From Bradyrhizobium sp. KBS0727 (lineage in GTDB: Bacteria; Pseudomonadota; Alphaproteobacteria; Rhizobiales; Xanthobacteraceae), in NCBI RefSeq assembly GCF_005937885.2, contig NZ_CP042176.1, positions 2,413,501-2,477,500 of the forward strand: 64,000 nucleotides of DNA, written 5' to 3'. The notes under the pieces were generated by a model. It had not been told where the DNA came from. It worked only from the letters and a program-made list of their open reading frames with translations, and did not search any database. Within the stretch, counting starts at the first letter, position 1; every line of letters starts with the position of its first letter. Shown piece by piece: positions 1 through 8,702 of the stretch. The translations under genes were made by a program, and so were the position numbers.

Positions 1-309
1 GCTGCGACCGGGCAGGTGGCCGGCGGCGCCAACCTCGTCTGCTTCACCACCGGCCGCGGCTCTGTGTTCGGCTGCAAGCCGGCCCCCTCGATCAAGCTGG
101 CGACCAACACGCCGATGTACAAGCGTATGGAAGACGACATGGACGTCAATTGCGGCACCATCCTCGACGGCGAGGAAAGCGTGCAGCAATGCGGCCAGCG
201 CATTTTCGAACTGATGCTGAAAACCGCCTCGGGCCAGCCGACCAAGAGCGAGAGCTTCGATTTCGGCGGCGCCGAGTTTGCGCCATGGGTGCTTGGGGCG
301 ACGATGTAA
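1..309 (+). CDS. UxaA/GarD-family altronate/galactarate dehydratase, C-terminal fragment
   Basis: Only the last 102 codons are inside the window; the gene starts upstream. The reading frame is open from base 1 and ends at TAA 307-309. The segment GCKPAPSIKLATNT followed by a run of acidic residues (MEDDMD) and NCGTILDG is typical of the C-terminal domain of UxaA/GarD sugar-acid dehydratases, which remove water from altronate, galactarate or related aldonates. The exact substrate cannot be told from this fragment. No signal peptide or membrane segment is visible in it, consistent with a cytoplasmic enzyme. Confidence 0.85.
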   Translation, partial: AATGQVAGGANLVCFTTGRGSVFGCKPAPSIKLATNTPMYKRMEDDMDVNCGTILDGEESVQQCGQRIFELMLKTASGQPTKSESFDFGGAEFAPWVLGATM

Positions 310-315
310 GGAAGC

Positions 316-380
316 GGCGAATGGCGAATAGGGAGTGGCGAGTGGAACCATTCTCCATTCGCTACTGGCCATTCGCCCTT
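316..380. repeat. Imperfect inverted repeat downstream of the dehydratase gene
   Basis: The left arm (gcgaatggcgaatagg..., from 316) is the imperfect reverse complement of the right arm (...ctactggccattcgccc, to 380). It could form a hairpin directly after the stop codon at 309. There is no T-run after it, so an intrinsic terminator is uncertain; it looks more like a dispersed palindromic repeat. Confidence 0.5.
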
Positions 381-467
381 ACTTCAGGCAACTGCTGCCC
401 GTTGTTAGTGCTTGATCCGTACCGGAACCAGTGTTCTGCTTAAAAAAGCTGCTGGAGTGTTCGGTCT

Positions 468-3400
468 GTGTCGATCTTCGTCGCGCTACATCACGTTACG
501 CATTACAAATATGACCGTGCGATCGATCTCGGCCCGCAAACCGTTCGCCTGCGCCCGGCGCCGCATACACGGACACCGATCCTGAGCTATTCGCTCAAGG
601 TGACGCCGACGAACCATTTCGTGAACTGGCAGCAGGACCCGCAGGGCAACTGGCTGGCGCGGTTCGTGTTTCCGGAGAAGGCCACCGAGCTCAAGATCGA
701 GGTCGATTTCACGGCGCAGATGACGGTGGTCAATCCCTTCGATTTCTTCGTCGAGGGATATGCGTCCAGTTTTCCGTTCCAGTACACCAGCGATCTCAAG
801 ACGGAGCTTGCGCCCTATCTGGCGACGACGGAGCAGGGGCCGAAGTTTGCCGCCTATCTGAGCGAAATCCCGCGCGAGGCCGACAGCACCGTCGACTTCC
901 TGGTCGCGCTCAACGCGCAACTGCAGAAGAGGGTCAGTTACGTCATCCGGATGGAGCCGGGCATTCAGACGCCGGAAGAGACGCTGGCCTGCGGCTCCGG
1001 GTCATGCCGCGACTCGGCGTGGCTGTTGATCCACATCTTCCGCCACCTCGGGCTCGCCGCGCGTTTCGTCTCCGGTTACCTCATCCAGTTGCGCCCCGAT
1101 ATCGATCCGGTCGAAGGTCCGCGCGAGGTCGAAAGCGATTTCACCGACCTGCATGCGTGGGCGGAAGTCTATCTTCCGGGCGCGGGCTGGATCGGGTTCG
1201 ACGTCACCTCGGGTATGCTGACCGGCGAGGGACACATTCCCGTTGCCGCCACGCCGCATTACCGTTCGGCGGCGCCGATCTCGGGCACGGCCGGCTTCGC
1301 CAATGTCGAATTCGCGTTCGACATGAGCGTCAAACGCATCCGCGAGGCGCCGCGGATCACCCGGCCGTTCTCCGATGAGTCCTGGGCGCGCCTCGACGGT
1401 CTTGGCGAGCAGGTCGATGCCGATCTCACGGCCGAAGACGTGCGGCTGACCATGGGCGGCGAGCCGACTTTCGTTTCGATCGACGATCTGGAATCGCCGG
1501 AGTGGAATATCGCCGCTGTCGGTCCGACCAAGCGGGCTTTGGCCGACGAACTCATTCGCAAATTGCACGCGCGTTTTGCGCCGGGCGGACTGCTGCATTA
1601 CGGCCAGGGCAAATGGTATCCAGGCGAGACGCTGCCGCGCTGGGCGTTTGGGCTCTACTGGCGCAAGGACGGCGTGCCGATATGGAAGAATTCCGACCTG
1701 ATCGCCAAGGTCGATGCCAAGGGTGAGCGGTCCCGGGAGGCAGATGTCGACGACGCCGAGTGGCTGACCAAGGGCATCGCGAAGCGGCTTGGTCTCGGCG
1801 CCGAATACGTGATGCCGGCCTATGAAGATCCGGTGCATTGGCTGCAGAAAGAAGCAGCCTTGCCTATCAACGTCGATCCCAGCGATTCCAAGCTTTCCGA
1901 TCCCGAAGAGCGCGCGCGCATGGCGCGGGAGTTCGATCTCGGGCTGACCACGCCGAGGGGCTTCGTGCTGCCGGTGCAGCGCGTCGACAGTGGCGACGCG
2001 GACTGGATGAGCGAGCGCTGGCCGTTGCGGCGCAGCCATTTGTTCCTGGTGCCCGGCGATTCCCCGCTCGGCCTGCGATTGCCGATCGGCTCGCTGCCGC
2101 ATATTCCGCCCGAGGAATATCCCTACATTGTCGAACGCGATCCGATGGACGCGCGGCTTGAACTCGCGGTCGAGGACAATGAGGCGGAGATCGGTGACGC
2201 ACCGCCCAAACGGCTGCAGCCGAAGCGCAGGGTCGCTCCGGTGCGCACGGCGGCGTCCGTCGAAATCCGCGACGGCGTGTTGTGCGTGTTCATGCCGCCG
2301 GTCGAGAAGGTCGAAGATTATTTGGCGCTGATCGCCGCGGTGGAAGCGACCGCGGAGGAAATGCAGATCGCGGTTCATATCGAGGGTTACGGGCCGCCTT
2401 ACGATCCGCGCGTCGAGGTGATCAAGGTGACGCCAGATCCCGGCGTGATCGAAGTCAACGTCCAGCCGGCGCAGAGCTGGCGCGAGGCGGTCGATATCAC
2501 CTTCGGCCTGTATGAAGATGCCGCGAAAATTCGCCTCGGCGCCAACCGCTTTCTGGTCGACGGCCGCCATACCGGCACCGGCGGCGGCAACCACGTCGTG
2601 GTCGGCGGCAGCACGCCGGAAGCTTCCCCGTTCCTGCGCCGTCCCGATTTGCTGAAAAGCCTCGTGCTGTACTGGCAGCGTCACCCGTCGCTGTCCTATC
2701 TGTTCTCCGGCATGTTCATCGGCCCCACCAGCCAGGCGCCGCGCATCGACGAGGCGCGGCATGACGGGCTCTATGAACTGGAAATCGCGCTCGCGCATGT
2801 GCCGCCGCCGGGGCTGCAGGCCCCGCTGTGGCTGGTCGACCGGCTGTTCCGCCACATCCTGGTCGACATAACAGGCAATACCCACCGCGCCGAAATCTGC
2901 ATCGACAAGCTCTATTCGCCCGACGGCCCGACCGGCCGTCTCGGGCTGGTCGAATTCCGCGCCCTCGAAATGCCGCCCGATCCGCGCATGTCGCTGGCGC
3001 AGCAATTGCTGATCCGCGCGCTGATCGCAAAGCTCTGGCGCGAACCGCAGCAGGGCAAGTTCGTGCGCTGGGGCACCACGCTGCACGATCGCTTCATGCT
3101 GCCGCATTTCCTCTGGGAGGATTTTCTCGGCGTGCTCGCAGAACTCCGGCAATCCGGTTACGACTTCTCGCCGGAATGGTATGCGGCGCAGCTCGAGTTT
3201 CGCTTTCCGGTATTCGGTCGCGTCCACCATGGCGGCGTCGCGCTGGAGCTGCGTCAGGCGCTCGAGCCCTGGCATGTGCTCGGCGAAGAGGGCTCGGCGG
3301 GCGGCACCGTGCGCTATGTCGATTCCTCGGTAGAGCGGCTGCAGATCAAGGCGGAGGGTTTCGTCGAAGGCCGCCATGTCGTGACCTGCAACGGTAGGCG

Positions 3401-3752
3401 GATGCCGATGACCGCGACCGGGCGCTCCGGCGAGGCGGTCGCGGCCGTCCGGTTCAAGGCCTGGCAGCCGGCGTCGGGCCTGCACCCGACTATTCCGGTG
3501 CACGCGCCGCTGACGTTCGACCTGATTGATACCTGGAACGGCCGTTCGCTCGGCGGCTGCGTCTATCACGTCGCCCATCCCGGCGGCCGCAGCTACGATA
3601 CCAAGCCGGTCAATTCCTACGAGGCGGAAGCACGGCGGTTGGCCCGTTTTCAGGACCACGGCCACACCCCGGGCCGGATCGATCCGCCTTTAGAAGAACG
3701 CACAATTGAATTCCCTTTGACCCTCGACTTGAGGACGCCGCTCCTGCATTGA
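468..3752 (+). CDS. Transglutaminase-like protein with C-terminal DUF2126 domain
   Basis: A 1094-residue cytoplasmic-looking protein starting at GTG 468; no closer ATG fits the conserved N-terminus ([16 protein letters not shown]). Residues 1 to about 90 match the bacterial transglutaminase N-terminal beta domain and about 160-260 the transglutaminase/cysteine-peptidase core. The apparent triad is C180 (in [10 protein letters not shown]), H229 (in DLHAWAEVY) and D245 (in GFDVTSG). Residues from about 300 to the end form the large DUF2126 region. It is the first gene of a three-gene operon with an ATP-grasp/alpha-E protein and a second transglutaminase. Comparative genomics (Iyer, Aravind and colleagues on amidoligases) proposed that such neighbourhoods build and cleave a peptide or amide modification. 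The true substrate is unknown. The peptidase call is strong and the biological role is inferred. Confidence 0.9.
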   Translation: MSIFVALHHVTHYKYDRAIDLGPQTVRLRPAPHTRTPILSYSLKVTPTNHFVNWQQDPQGNWLARFVFPEKATELKIEVDFTAQMTVVNPFDFFVEGYASSFPFQYTSDLKTELAPYLATTEQGPKFAAYLSEIPREADSTVDFLVALNAQLQKRVSYVIRMEPGIQTPEETLACGSGSCRDSAWLLIHIFRHLGLAARFVSGYLIQLRPDIDPVEGPREVESDFTDLHAWAEVYLPGAGWIGFDVTSGMLTGEGHIPVAATPHYRSAAPISGTAGFANVEFAFDMSVKRIREAPRITRPFSDESWARLDGLGEQVDADLTAEDVRLTMGGEPTFVSIDDLESPEWNIAAVGPTKRALADELIRKLHARFAPGGLLHYGQGKWYPGETLPRWAFGLYWRKDGVPIWKNSDLIAKVDAKGERSREADVDDAEWLTKGIAKRLGLGAEYVMPAYEDPVHWLQKEAALPINVDPSDSKLSDPEERARMAREFDLGLTTPRGFVLPVQRVDSGDADWMSERWPLRRSHLFLVPGDSPLGLRLPIGSLPHIPPEEYPYIVERDPMDARLELAVEDNEAEIGDAPPKRLQPKRRVAPVRTAASVEIRDGVLCVFMPPVEKVEDYLALIAAVEATAEEMQIAVHIEGYGPPYDPRVEVIKVTPDPGVIEVNVQPAQSWREAVDITFGLYEDAAKIRLGANRFLVDGRHTGTGGGNHVVVGGSTPEASPFLRRPDLLKSLVLYWQRHPSLSYLFSGMFIGPTSQAPRIDEARHDGLYELEIALAHVPPPGLQAPLWLVDRLFRHILVDITGNTHRAEICIDKLYSPDGPTGRLGLVEFRALEMPPDPRMSLAQQLLIRALIAKLWREPQQGKFVRWGTTLHDRFMLPHFLWEDFLGVLAELRQSGYDFSPEWYAAQLEFRFPVFGRVHHGGVALELRQALEPWHVLGEEGSAGGTVRYVDSSVERLQIKAEGFVEGRHVVTCNGRRMPMTATGRSGEAVAAVRFKAWQPASGLHPTIPVHAPLTFDLIDTWNGRSLGGCVYHVAHPGGRSYDTKPVNSYEAEARRLARFQDHGHTPGRIDPPLEERTIEFPLTLDLRTPLLH

Positions 3753-3778
3753 TTGGCTTGGCGTTTTTCGGATGAAGC

Positions 3779-3867
3779 ATGCCCCGGAGCTGATCCGGGG
3801 AGGTGCAAGAAAAACGCGTCAAAAAATGCGAAATTGGAGCCTCGACTCTGATTTAATCAGGGGCGAG
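3779..3867. repeat. Palindromic repeat cluster between operon genes
   Basis: Two palindromes fill most of the 128-bp gap. The first is gccccgga...tccgggg around 3781-3800. The second is a half copy of the dispersed element also seen at 54161, 57603 and 59109: the words aaacgcgtcaaa then gactctgatttaatcagggg, 3812-3867. The cluster interrupts the operon but has no clear terminator T-run. Confidence 0.55.
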
Positions 3868-3880
3868 GGCAGGAATTGGA

Positions 3881-6415
3881 ATGGCGGGACAGGCCGGCCA
3901 GGGCAACAGTCAGGAAAGCAAGGGCCGTCCAGGCCAGCGCCGGATGGCGCAGTGGATGCGCGACTATGCACGGCTGCCGGGCATTCCCGACGAATATATC
4001 GCCCAGGATGGCGCGCCGCGCGCCGTCTGGACCCGGTTCTTCGATGCTTTTGCCGCGATGGCGCCGGCTGACATCGAGAAGCGGTTTGCGTCCGCCGACC
4101 GGCATCTGCGCGAAGCAGGCGTCACCTACCGCGCACCCGGCGAGACCGCCGACCGGTTGTGGCCGCTCAGCCATCTGCCGCTGATCATCGACGAGACCGA
4201 CTGGCAGCAATTGAGCGCGGGCATCGCGCAACGCGCGCAGCTTCTCGAAATGGTGTTGCGCGATCTCTACGGCGAGGGCCGCCTGGTCACGGAAGGCGCG
4301 ATACCCGCCGCCGCCATCGCCGGCAGCAACGAATATCTGCGCGCGGTCTGCGGCGTCAAACCGCCGGGCGGGCGTTATCTCCATCTCTATGCTGCCGACG
4401 TCGGCCGCGGCCCCGACGGGCGCTGGTGGGTGCTGGGCGACCGCACGCAGGCGCCGTCGGGCGCAGGCTACGCGCTGGAAAATCGCCTGGTGCTGTCGCG
4501 CGCGTTTTCCAACCTCTACAAGTCGATGAACGTCGAACGCGTGGCGCCGTTCTTCGAGGCGTTTCGCGAGTCGCTTCGCGCCGGCGCCGATCGCGACGAG
4601 CCGCGGATCGGTTTGCTGACGCCGGGCGCCTTCAGCGAAACCTATTTCGAGCATGCCACGCTGGCGCGCTATCTCGGCTTCCTGCTGGTCGAAGGCGACG
4701 ATCTCGCCGTCAGCGGCGACCGCATCCATATCCGCACCGTCGCCGGCCTGAAGCGGCTCGACGTGCTGCTGCGCCGGGTCGATTCCAATTTTCTCGATCC
4801 GCTCGAACTCGATGCGTCCTCGCATCTCGGCGTGCCCGGCCTGATCGACGTGCTGCGCAAGAACGGTGTCGTCGTCGCCAACATGCCGGGTTCGGGCGTG
4901 CTGGAGGCGCGGGCGCTGTTGGGCTTCCTGCCAAGCCTGAGCCGGCGTTTCCTCGGTGAAGACCTCAGCATGCCGCACATCGCGACGTGGTGGTGCGGCC
5001 AGAAATCCGCGCGCGAGGAAGTGCTGGACCGGCTCGACGATTTCGCGATCGAGGGCGCCTATAGCCGGTCCATTCCGGGCTTTCCGGGCCGGGGCCCCGT
5101 GCTCGCCGGCGAGTTGTCGCCGGCAGAGCGCGACCGGCTCAAAAGCGCGATCGCCGACCGCGGCATCGATTATGTCGGCCAGGAACTGGTGCGGCTGTCG
5201 ACGACGCCGGTGTGGGAGGATGGGCGGATCACGCCACGCCCGTTCGTGCTCCGGGTGTTTGCCGCGGCAAGGCCCGATGGCGGCTGGACCATCCTGCCCG
5301 GTGGCTTCTGCCGGATCGCCGAGCAGGCGGATGCCCGCGCCGTGTCGATGGGCGACGGTGCGCGTTCGGCCGATGTCTGGGTCGTGTCCGACAAGGAGGT
5401 TTCGACCTCGACGCTGCTGCCGGCGGCCGACACCGTGCGGATCAAGCGGATCGCCGGCGTGGTCTCGAGCCGCGCCGCGGATAATCTGTTCTGGCTCGGT
5501 CGCTATCTCGAGCGCGCCGAGGCGACGTTGCGGCTGATCCGCGCGCTCGGCACGCCGACGCGCGATCCGGTCAAGGGAGCGTCGAACGGGCCGGCAACGG
5601 CGCTGCCGTCGGTCGAGCGCATTCATCGGCTTCTGGTGACCTGGGGCGCCACCACGCAGGCAAGCCGGGCGAACCCGGCCCGGGTTGCCGCCGAGGCGCT
5701 GCAGAACCCGGAGAAGTTCGGCTCGGCGCTGTCATTGGTGAAATCGGCACAGCGCACCGCGACCTCGTTGCGGGAGCGGCTTTCGCCCGACGCCTGGCAG
5801 GTCATCACCGAGATGACGGAACGGCTTGCTTTGCAGGTCGATGATGACGACGCCGTCGTCAGCGCCGCCGAACTGACGCTGCAGGAGCTGGCAAGCTTCG
5901 CAGGTCTTTCGCAGGAGAACATGAACCGTGCCGCCGGCTGGCGTTTCCTCGACATGGGCCGCCGGGTCGAGCGCGCCATCAACACCGCGCGGTTCGCGCG
6001 GCAGTTCGCCTATGACGAGGCCGGCGACGAGGACCTCGACCTGCTGCTGACGCTGGTGGATTGCCAGATCACCTATCGCTCGCGCTACCTGGTCGGCCCG
6101 GCGCTGGCGCCGGTACGCGATCTCGCCGTGCTCGATCCCTATAACCCGCGCTCGGTCGCGTTTCAGGTCGCGGTGCTCAACGAGCACATTGCCGGCCTGC
6201 CGAGCCTGAAGGAGCATGGTTTGATCGAGCGGCCGCAGCGGCTGGCAGTGGCGCTGCAGGCGATGCTGACGACCTCGGAGGCCACGGCGCTGGATGCCAA
6301 GACCCTGTTCGCGCTGGAGCAGGACCTGCTCAACCTCGCCGACGCCATCGGCCTGCATTATTTCCCGCACGGACCCAATGCGAGCCGGCCGGAGAAGCTC
6401 ACGGGCCTGGCGTGA
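3881..6415 (+). CDS. Circularly permuted ATP-grasp protein fused to alpha-E domain (DUF403)
   Basis: An 844-residue protein with ATG at 3881 after a purine-rich stretch (ggcaggaattgg). The N-terminal two thirds (about 60-500) match the circularly permuted type 2 ATP-grasp fold, predicted to use ATP to form an amide bond between a carboxylate and an amine. From about residue 528, SRAADNLFWLGRYLERAE opens the all-helical alpha-E (DUF403) domain that runs to the C-terminus. In other bacteria the two domains can be separate genes; here they are fused. No signal peptide or membrane helix is present, so it should be cytosolic. The stop overlaps the next gene's start (GTGA at 6412-6415), implying translational coupling with the transglutaminase. 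Substrate and product are not known. Confidence 0.9.
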   Translation: MAGQAGQGNSQESKGRPGQRRMAQWMRDYARLPGIPDEYIAQDGAPRAVWTRFFDAFAAMAPADIEKRFASADRHLREAGVTYRAPGETADRLWPLSHLPLIIDETDWQQLSAGIAQRAQLLEMVLRDLYGEGRLVTEGAIPAAAIAGSNEYLRAVCGVKPPGGRYLHLYAADVGRGPDGRWWVLGDRTQAPSGAGYALENRLVLSRAFSNLYKSMNVERVAPFFEAFRESLRAGADRDEPRIGLLTPGAFSETYFEHATLARYLGFLLVEGDDLAVSGDRIHIRTVAGLKRLDVLLRRVDSNFLDPLELDASSHLGVPGLIDVLRKNGVVVANMPGSGVLEARALLGFLPSLSRRFLGEDLSMPHIATWWCGQKSAREEVLDRLDDFAIEGAYSRSIPGFPGRGPVLAGELSPAERDRLKSAIADRGIDYVGQELVRLSTTPVWEDGRITPRPFVLRVFAAARPDGGWTILPGGFCRIAEQADARAVSMGDGARSADVWVVSDKEVSTSTLLPAADTVRIKRIAGVVSSRAADNLFWLGRYLERAEATLRLIRALGTPTRDPVKGASNGPATALPSVERIHRLLVTWGATTQASRANPARVAAEALQNPEKFGSALSLVKSAQRTATSLRERLSPDAWQVITEMTERLALQVDDDDAVVSAAELTLQELASFAGLSQENMNRAAGWRFLDMGRRVERAINTARFARQFAYDEAGDEDLDLLLTLVDCQITYRSRYLVGPALAPVRDLAVLDPYNPRSVAFQVAVLNEHIAGLPSLKEHGLIERPQRLAVALQAMLTTSEATALDAKTLFALEQDLLNLADAIGLHYFPHGPNASRPEKLTGLA

Positions 6416-7290
6416 TCTACGATATCCGTCACGTCACCACCTACGCCTACGAGAGCCCGGTCAGTTTCGCGCGCTGCTCGCTGCGGCTGGAGCCGCGATC
6501 GGGCGACGGCCAGCAACTGATCTCCCACAGCGTCGAGATCCGGCCGCGGCCGGCCGAACGCACGGTACGGCGGGATTTCTTCGGCACCCACACCGAGAGC
6601 GTCCTGATCGAGACCGCGCATCGTAACCTGCGGATCGATTCCCGCTCGCGGGTATCGGTGTCGCGGCAGGTGCTTGAACGCACCGCGCCAAGCCCGTCAT
6701 GGGAGGACATCCGCGACGTGGCGTTCGAGGCCACCAGCCTCGCTCCGTCCTCGCCGGTCGGCTACGTCTTTGCCAGTTCGCTGGTGCCGGTGCAGGCGCC
6801 GGTTACCGCCTATGCCGCGGCAAGCTTTTTGCCAGGATGCGGGGTCGTCGCCGGCGCGGTCGACCTGATGCACCGGATCCGCGCCGAATTCAGGTACGAC
6901 CCCAAGGCCACCGTGATCTCGACGCCGCTTGCGGAAGTGTTTGAGAAACGCCACGGCGTTTGCCAGGATTTCGCCCATGTGATGATCGCGGGCTTGCGCG
7001 GGCTCGGACTGCCGGCGGCCTATGTCAGCGGCTATTTGCGTACCATCCCGCCGCCGGGCCAGCCGCGTCTGCAGGGCGCCGACGCTACCCATGCCTGGGT
7101 GTCGGTGTGGTGCGGCGACGAACTCGGCTGGATCGGTTTCGATCCGACCAACGATCTCGTGGTCGGGAACGATCACATTATTCTGGCGATAGGGCGCGAC
7201 TTTTCCGACGTCTCGCCGGTCGACGGCATCATCGTCGGCTCGCGCAAGCAGAAGCTCAGCGTCGCGGTCGACGTGCTGCTGGTGGAGTGA
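6412..7290 (+). CDS. Transglutaminase family protein (stand-alone)
   Basis: A 292-residue protein starting at GTG 6412, four bases overlapping the ATP-grasp gene. The N-terminal beta domain (MIYDIRHVTTYAYESPV) is followed by the papain-like transglutaminase core. The apparent catalytic residues are C184 (HGVCQDFAH), H227 (DATHAWVSV) and D244 (GFDPTND). It lacks the DUF2126 extension of the first operon gene but shares its first two domains, so the operon holds two paralogous cysteine-peptidase-like enzymes around one ATP-dependent ligase. There is no signal peptide. It probably hydrolyses or transfers an amide made by the ATP-grasp partner; that is inference from gene order. Confidence 0.9.
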   Translation: MIYDIRHVTTYAYESPVSFARCSLRLEPRSGDGQQLISHSVEIRPRPAERTVRRDFFGTHTESVLIETAHRNLRIDSRSRVSVSRQVLERTAPSPSWEDIRDVAFEATSLAPSSPVGYVFASSLVPVQAPVTAYAAASFLPGCGVVAGAVDLMHRIRAEFRYDPKATVISTPLAEVFEKRHGVCQDFAHVMIAGLRGLGLPAAYVSGYLRTIPPPGQPRLQGADATHAWVSVWCGDELGWIGFDPTNDLVVGNDHIILAIGRDFSDVSPVDGIIVGSRKQKLSVAVDVLLVE

Positions 7291-7576
7291 CATCCGCAAA
7301 ATCGCGAAAACAACCCCATGCAAAGTAGAATAAGCCCCGCTCGCAGCCCCCGCGCCGCGTAGCGTCCATGGGCACAGAATGAGATGATCCGTCGTCACGG
7401 CTCAACTCATCTCATCTCGCTCCAGCTAGGCCGGGAACCTATAAACGCGCCTGCCGGACGGCTTGCCAGCGTCCGCTATGCGCCCGTCAGCCGACGTATT
7501 GTTGCATAGCAGCGAAACGACGCGAAGTGCCATTTTCGGAAGTCAGGCGTCGCGGCAAGGACGTCCGCTCTACCCT

Positions 7577-7795
7577 CGATATTGTTGCAAAAGTCTCTTT
7601 GGGGTGGCGAAGGAAAATTTCTACAGCCGCTGATGCGCTTTACGCGCGGCGACGTGAGGGACGATATTGTTTCATTCAAAACGATCACGGACCTCCGTAG
7701 TGGCGTTGAAAAGCGACGCAGCAGCAGAGAAGTTCAAAGATCGACTTTCTCGAGATTTTGGTGTCGTTCGATTTTCGACTTTTGCAACAATATCG
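7577..7795 (+). repeat. MITE-like unit 1 with 19-bp perfect terminal inverted repeats
   Basis: The ends cgatattgttgcaaaagtc (7577-7595) and its exact reverse complement (7777-7795) enclose about 219 bp. Inside is a degenerate coding trace on the plus strand (KFLQPLMRFTRGDVRDDIVS). One base is apparently lost just before the ancestral stop, compared with unit 2. No transposase is present. Confidence 0.65.
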
Positions 7796-7841
7796 CCTCA
7801 GGAGCGGACATCCTCAGGCTACACGCTCAGGTCCGTTTCGT

Positions 7842-8066
7842 GCCGATACTGTTGCGAAAGTCGAAAATCGAACGACACCAAAATCTCGCGAAAGTTGATT
7901 TTTTGACTTCTCTACCGCTGCAGCCCTCTGTAGCGCCGTTACGAAGGTCCGTGATCGATTTTAGGCGAAATGATGTGGTCCCTCACGTCGCCATGCACGA
8001 ACCGCATCAGCTGTCCTAAGAACTTTCGCTCGTCGGGCAAAGAAGACTTTTTCAACACTATCTGCC
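7842..8066 (-). repeat. MITE-like unit 2, inverted relative to unit 1
   Basis: Read on the minus strand this segment aligns with unit 1 over its whole length with frequent substitutions. It shares the 20-base word gagattttggtgtcgttcga and carries the parallel coding trace KFLGQLMRFVHGDVRDHIIS, ending in KIDHGPS and a stop. Its ends (gccgatactgttgcgaaagtc and gactttttcaacactatctgc) are imperfect inverted copies of the unit 1 ends. Confidence 0.6.
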
Positions 8067-8255
8067 AGTAGCGGAAGTAGCCAAGCCATTCGATCAGCGG
8101 ACGGGAGTTCGGCCTGGTCTTGACCGCAAGCGCGGTCCGGTCGGCAAGGGCGGGTCGAATTTGATGCAACGGCCGGTGAAGGCGCAGCCCAAAATTGCGC
8201 AAGACTTTACAGGTCGGTTCGAATCTAAAAAATGAGAACCGCAACCAAGCCAATT

Positions 8256-8681
8256 CTACCTGATCCTGATTGTAATTTTATCTGAAACGATCGGCGGGAT
8301 GAACGGATAATGCTTGGCATCGCCCAACACCAGTTGGAGAGTGTGCTTGCCGGGCGGCAGCTCGATACGCGTCTCGGTTTGGCCTGCTCCGAAATGAAGA
8401 TGGGACTTGTCTTGTGGGATCGGCTCGTTGGGATCGAGTGGTTCATTCACATCAATCAGCAAATGATGATGGCCGCTGTTCTGAAAATCGTCGCCCGCGT
8501 GGGTGACACCCATGTTCCGCAGACCGAAACGACACCAGAATCCACCTCTAATCGTAGTGCCGTCCTGCGGCCAAACGAAATACAGAACCGCATCCTTTGG
8601 CGCGGGCTTTCCTTGAGCGTGGGCAGCGCACGACACAGCCGCCAGCGCCGCCGACAGCACGATAAGCCGGGCGATCTTCAT
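8256..8681 (-). CDS. DUF4399 domain-containing secreted protein
   Basis: A 141-residue protein with a Sec signal peptide: positively charged start MKIAR, a hydrophobic stretch, and likely cleavage after AHA near residue 22. The mature part matches DUF4399, a small beta domain with a conserved His-rich segment (GHHHLLIDV) and a second His motif (KSHLHFGAGQTET). The histidines could bind a metal, but the family has no proven function. The gene begins 21 bp downstream of the cyclase/FGE-like gene on the same strand and is probably co-transcribed with it. The product should be periplasmic. Confidence 0.85.
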   Translation of the reverse strand: MKIARLIVLSAALAAVSCAAHAQGKPAPKDAVLYFVWPQDGTTIRGGFWCRFGLRNMGVTHAGDDFQNSGHHHLLIDVNEPLDPNEPIPQDKSHLHFGAGQTETRIELPPGKHTLQLVLGDAKHYPFIPPIVSDKITIRIR

Positions 8682-8702
8682 GGACGTTCTCCTCTGAAGC
8701 TT

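Larger units (their letters stand above)
7291..8255. other. Long non-coding region with inverted repeat units
   Basis: No gene could be supported in this 965-bp stretch. Base composition is lower in GC than the flanks. 7379-7387 and 7407-7415 are 9-bp inverted arms (atgagatga / tcatctcat). 7577-8066 holds two related units in opposite orientation, described separately. The minus-strand reading of 8066-8253 is open but resembles nothing recognised. Confidence 0.6.

Noticed and set aside
1002..3665. An 887-codon minus-strand frame opposite the first transglutaminase gene
   Set aside because: It has the same reversed-codon composition and no domain or ribosome site. The plus-strand gene has clear catalytic motifs.
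7582..8019. A 145-codon plus-strand frame in the non-coding region
   Set aside because: It crosses both inverted repeat units and the spacer, so its product would be half sense and half antisense of the same sequence. It is not a gene.
7939..8253. A 104-codon minus-strand frame (MAWLRFSFFRFEPTCKV)
   Set aside because: Its C-terminal part is the degraded gene end inside unit 2. There is no good start or ribosome site, and the parallel copy is frameshifted. Kept only as a coding trace.
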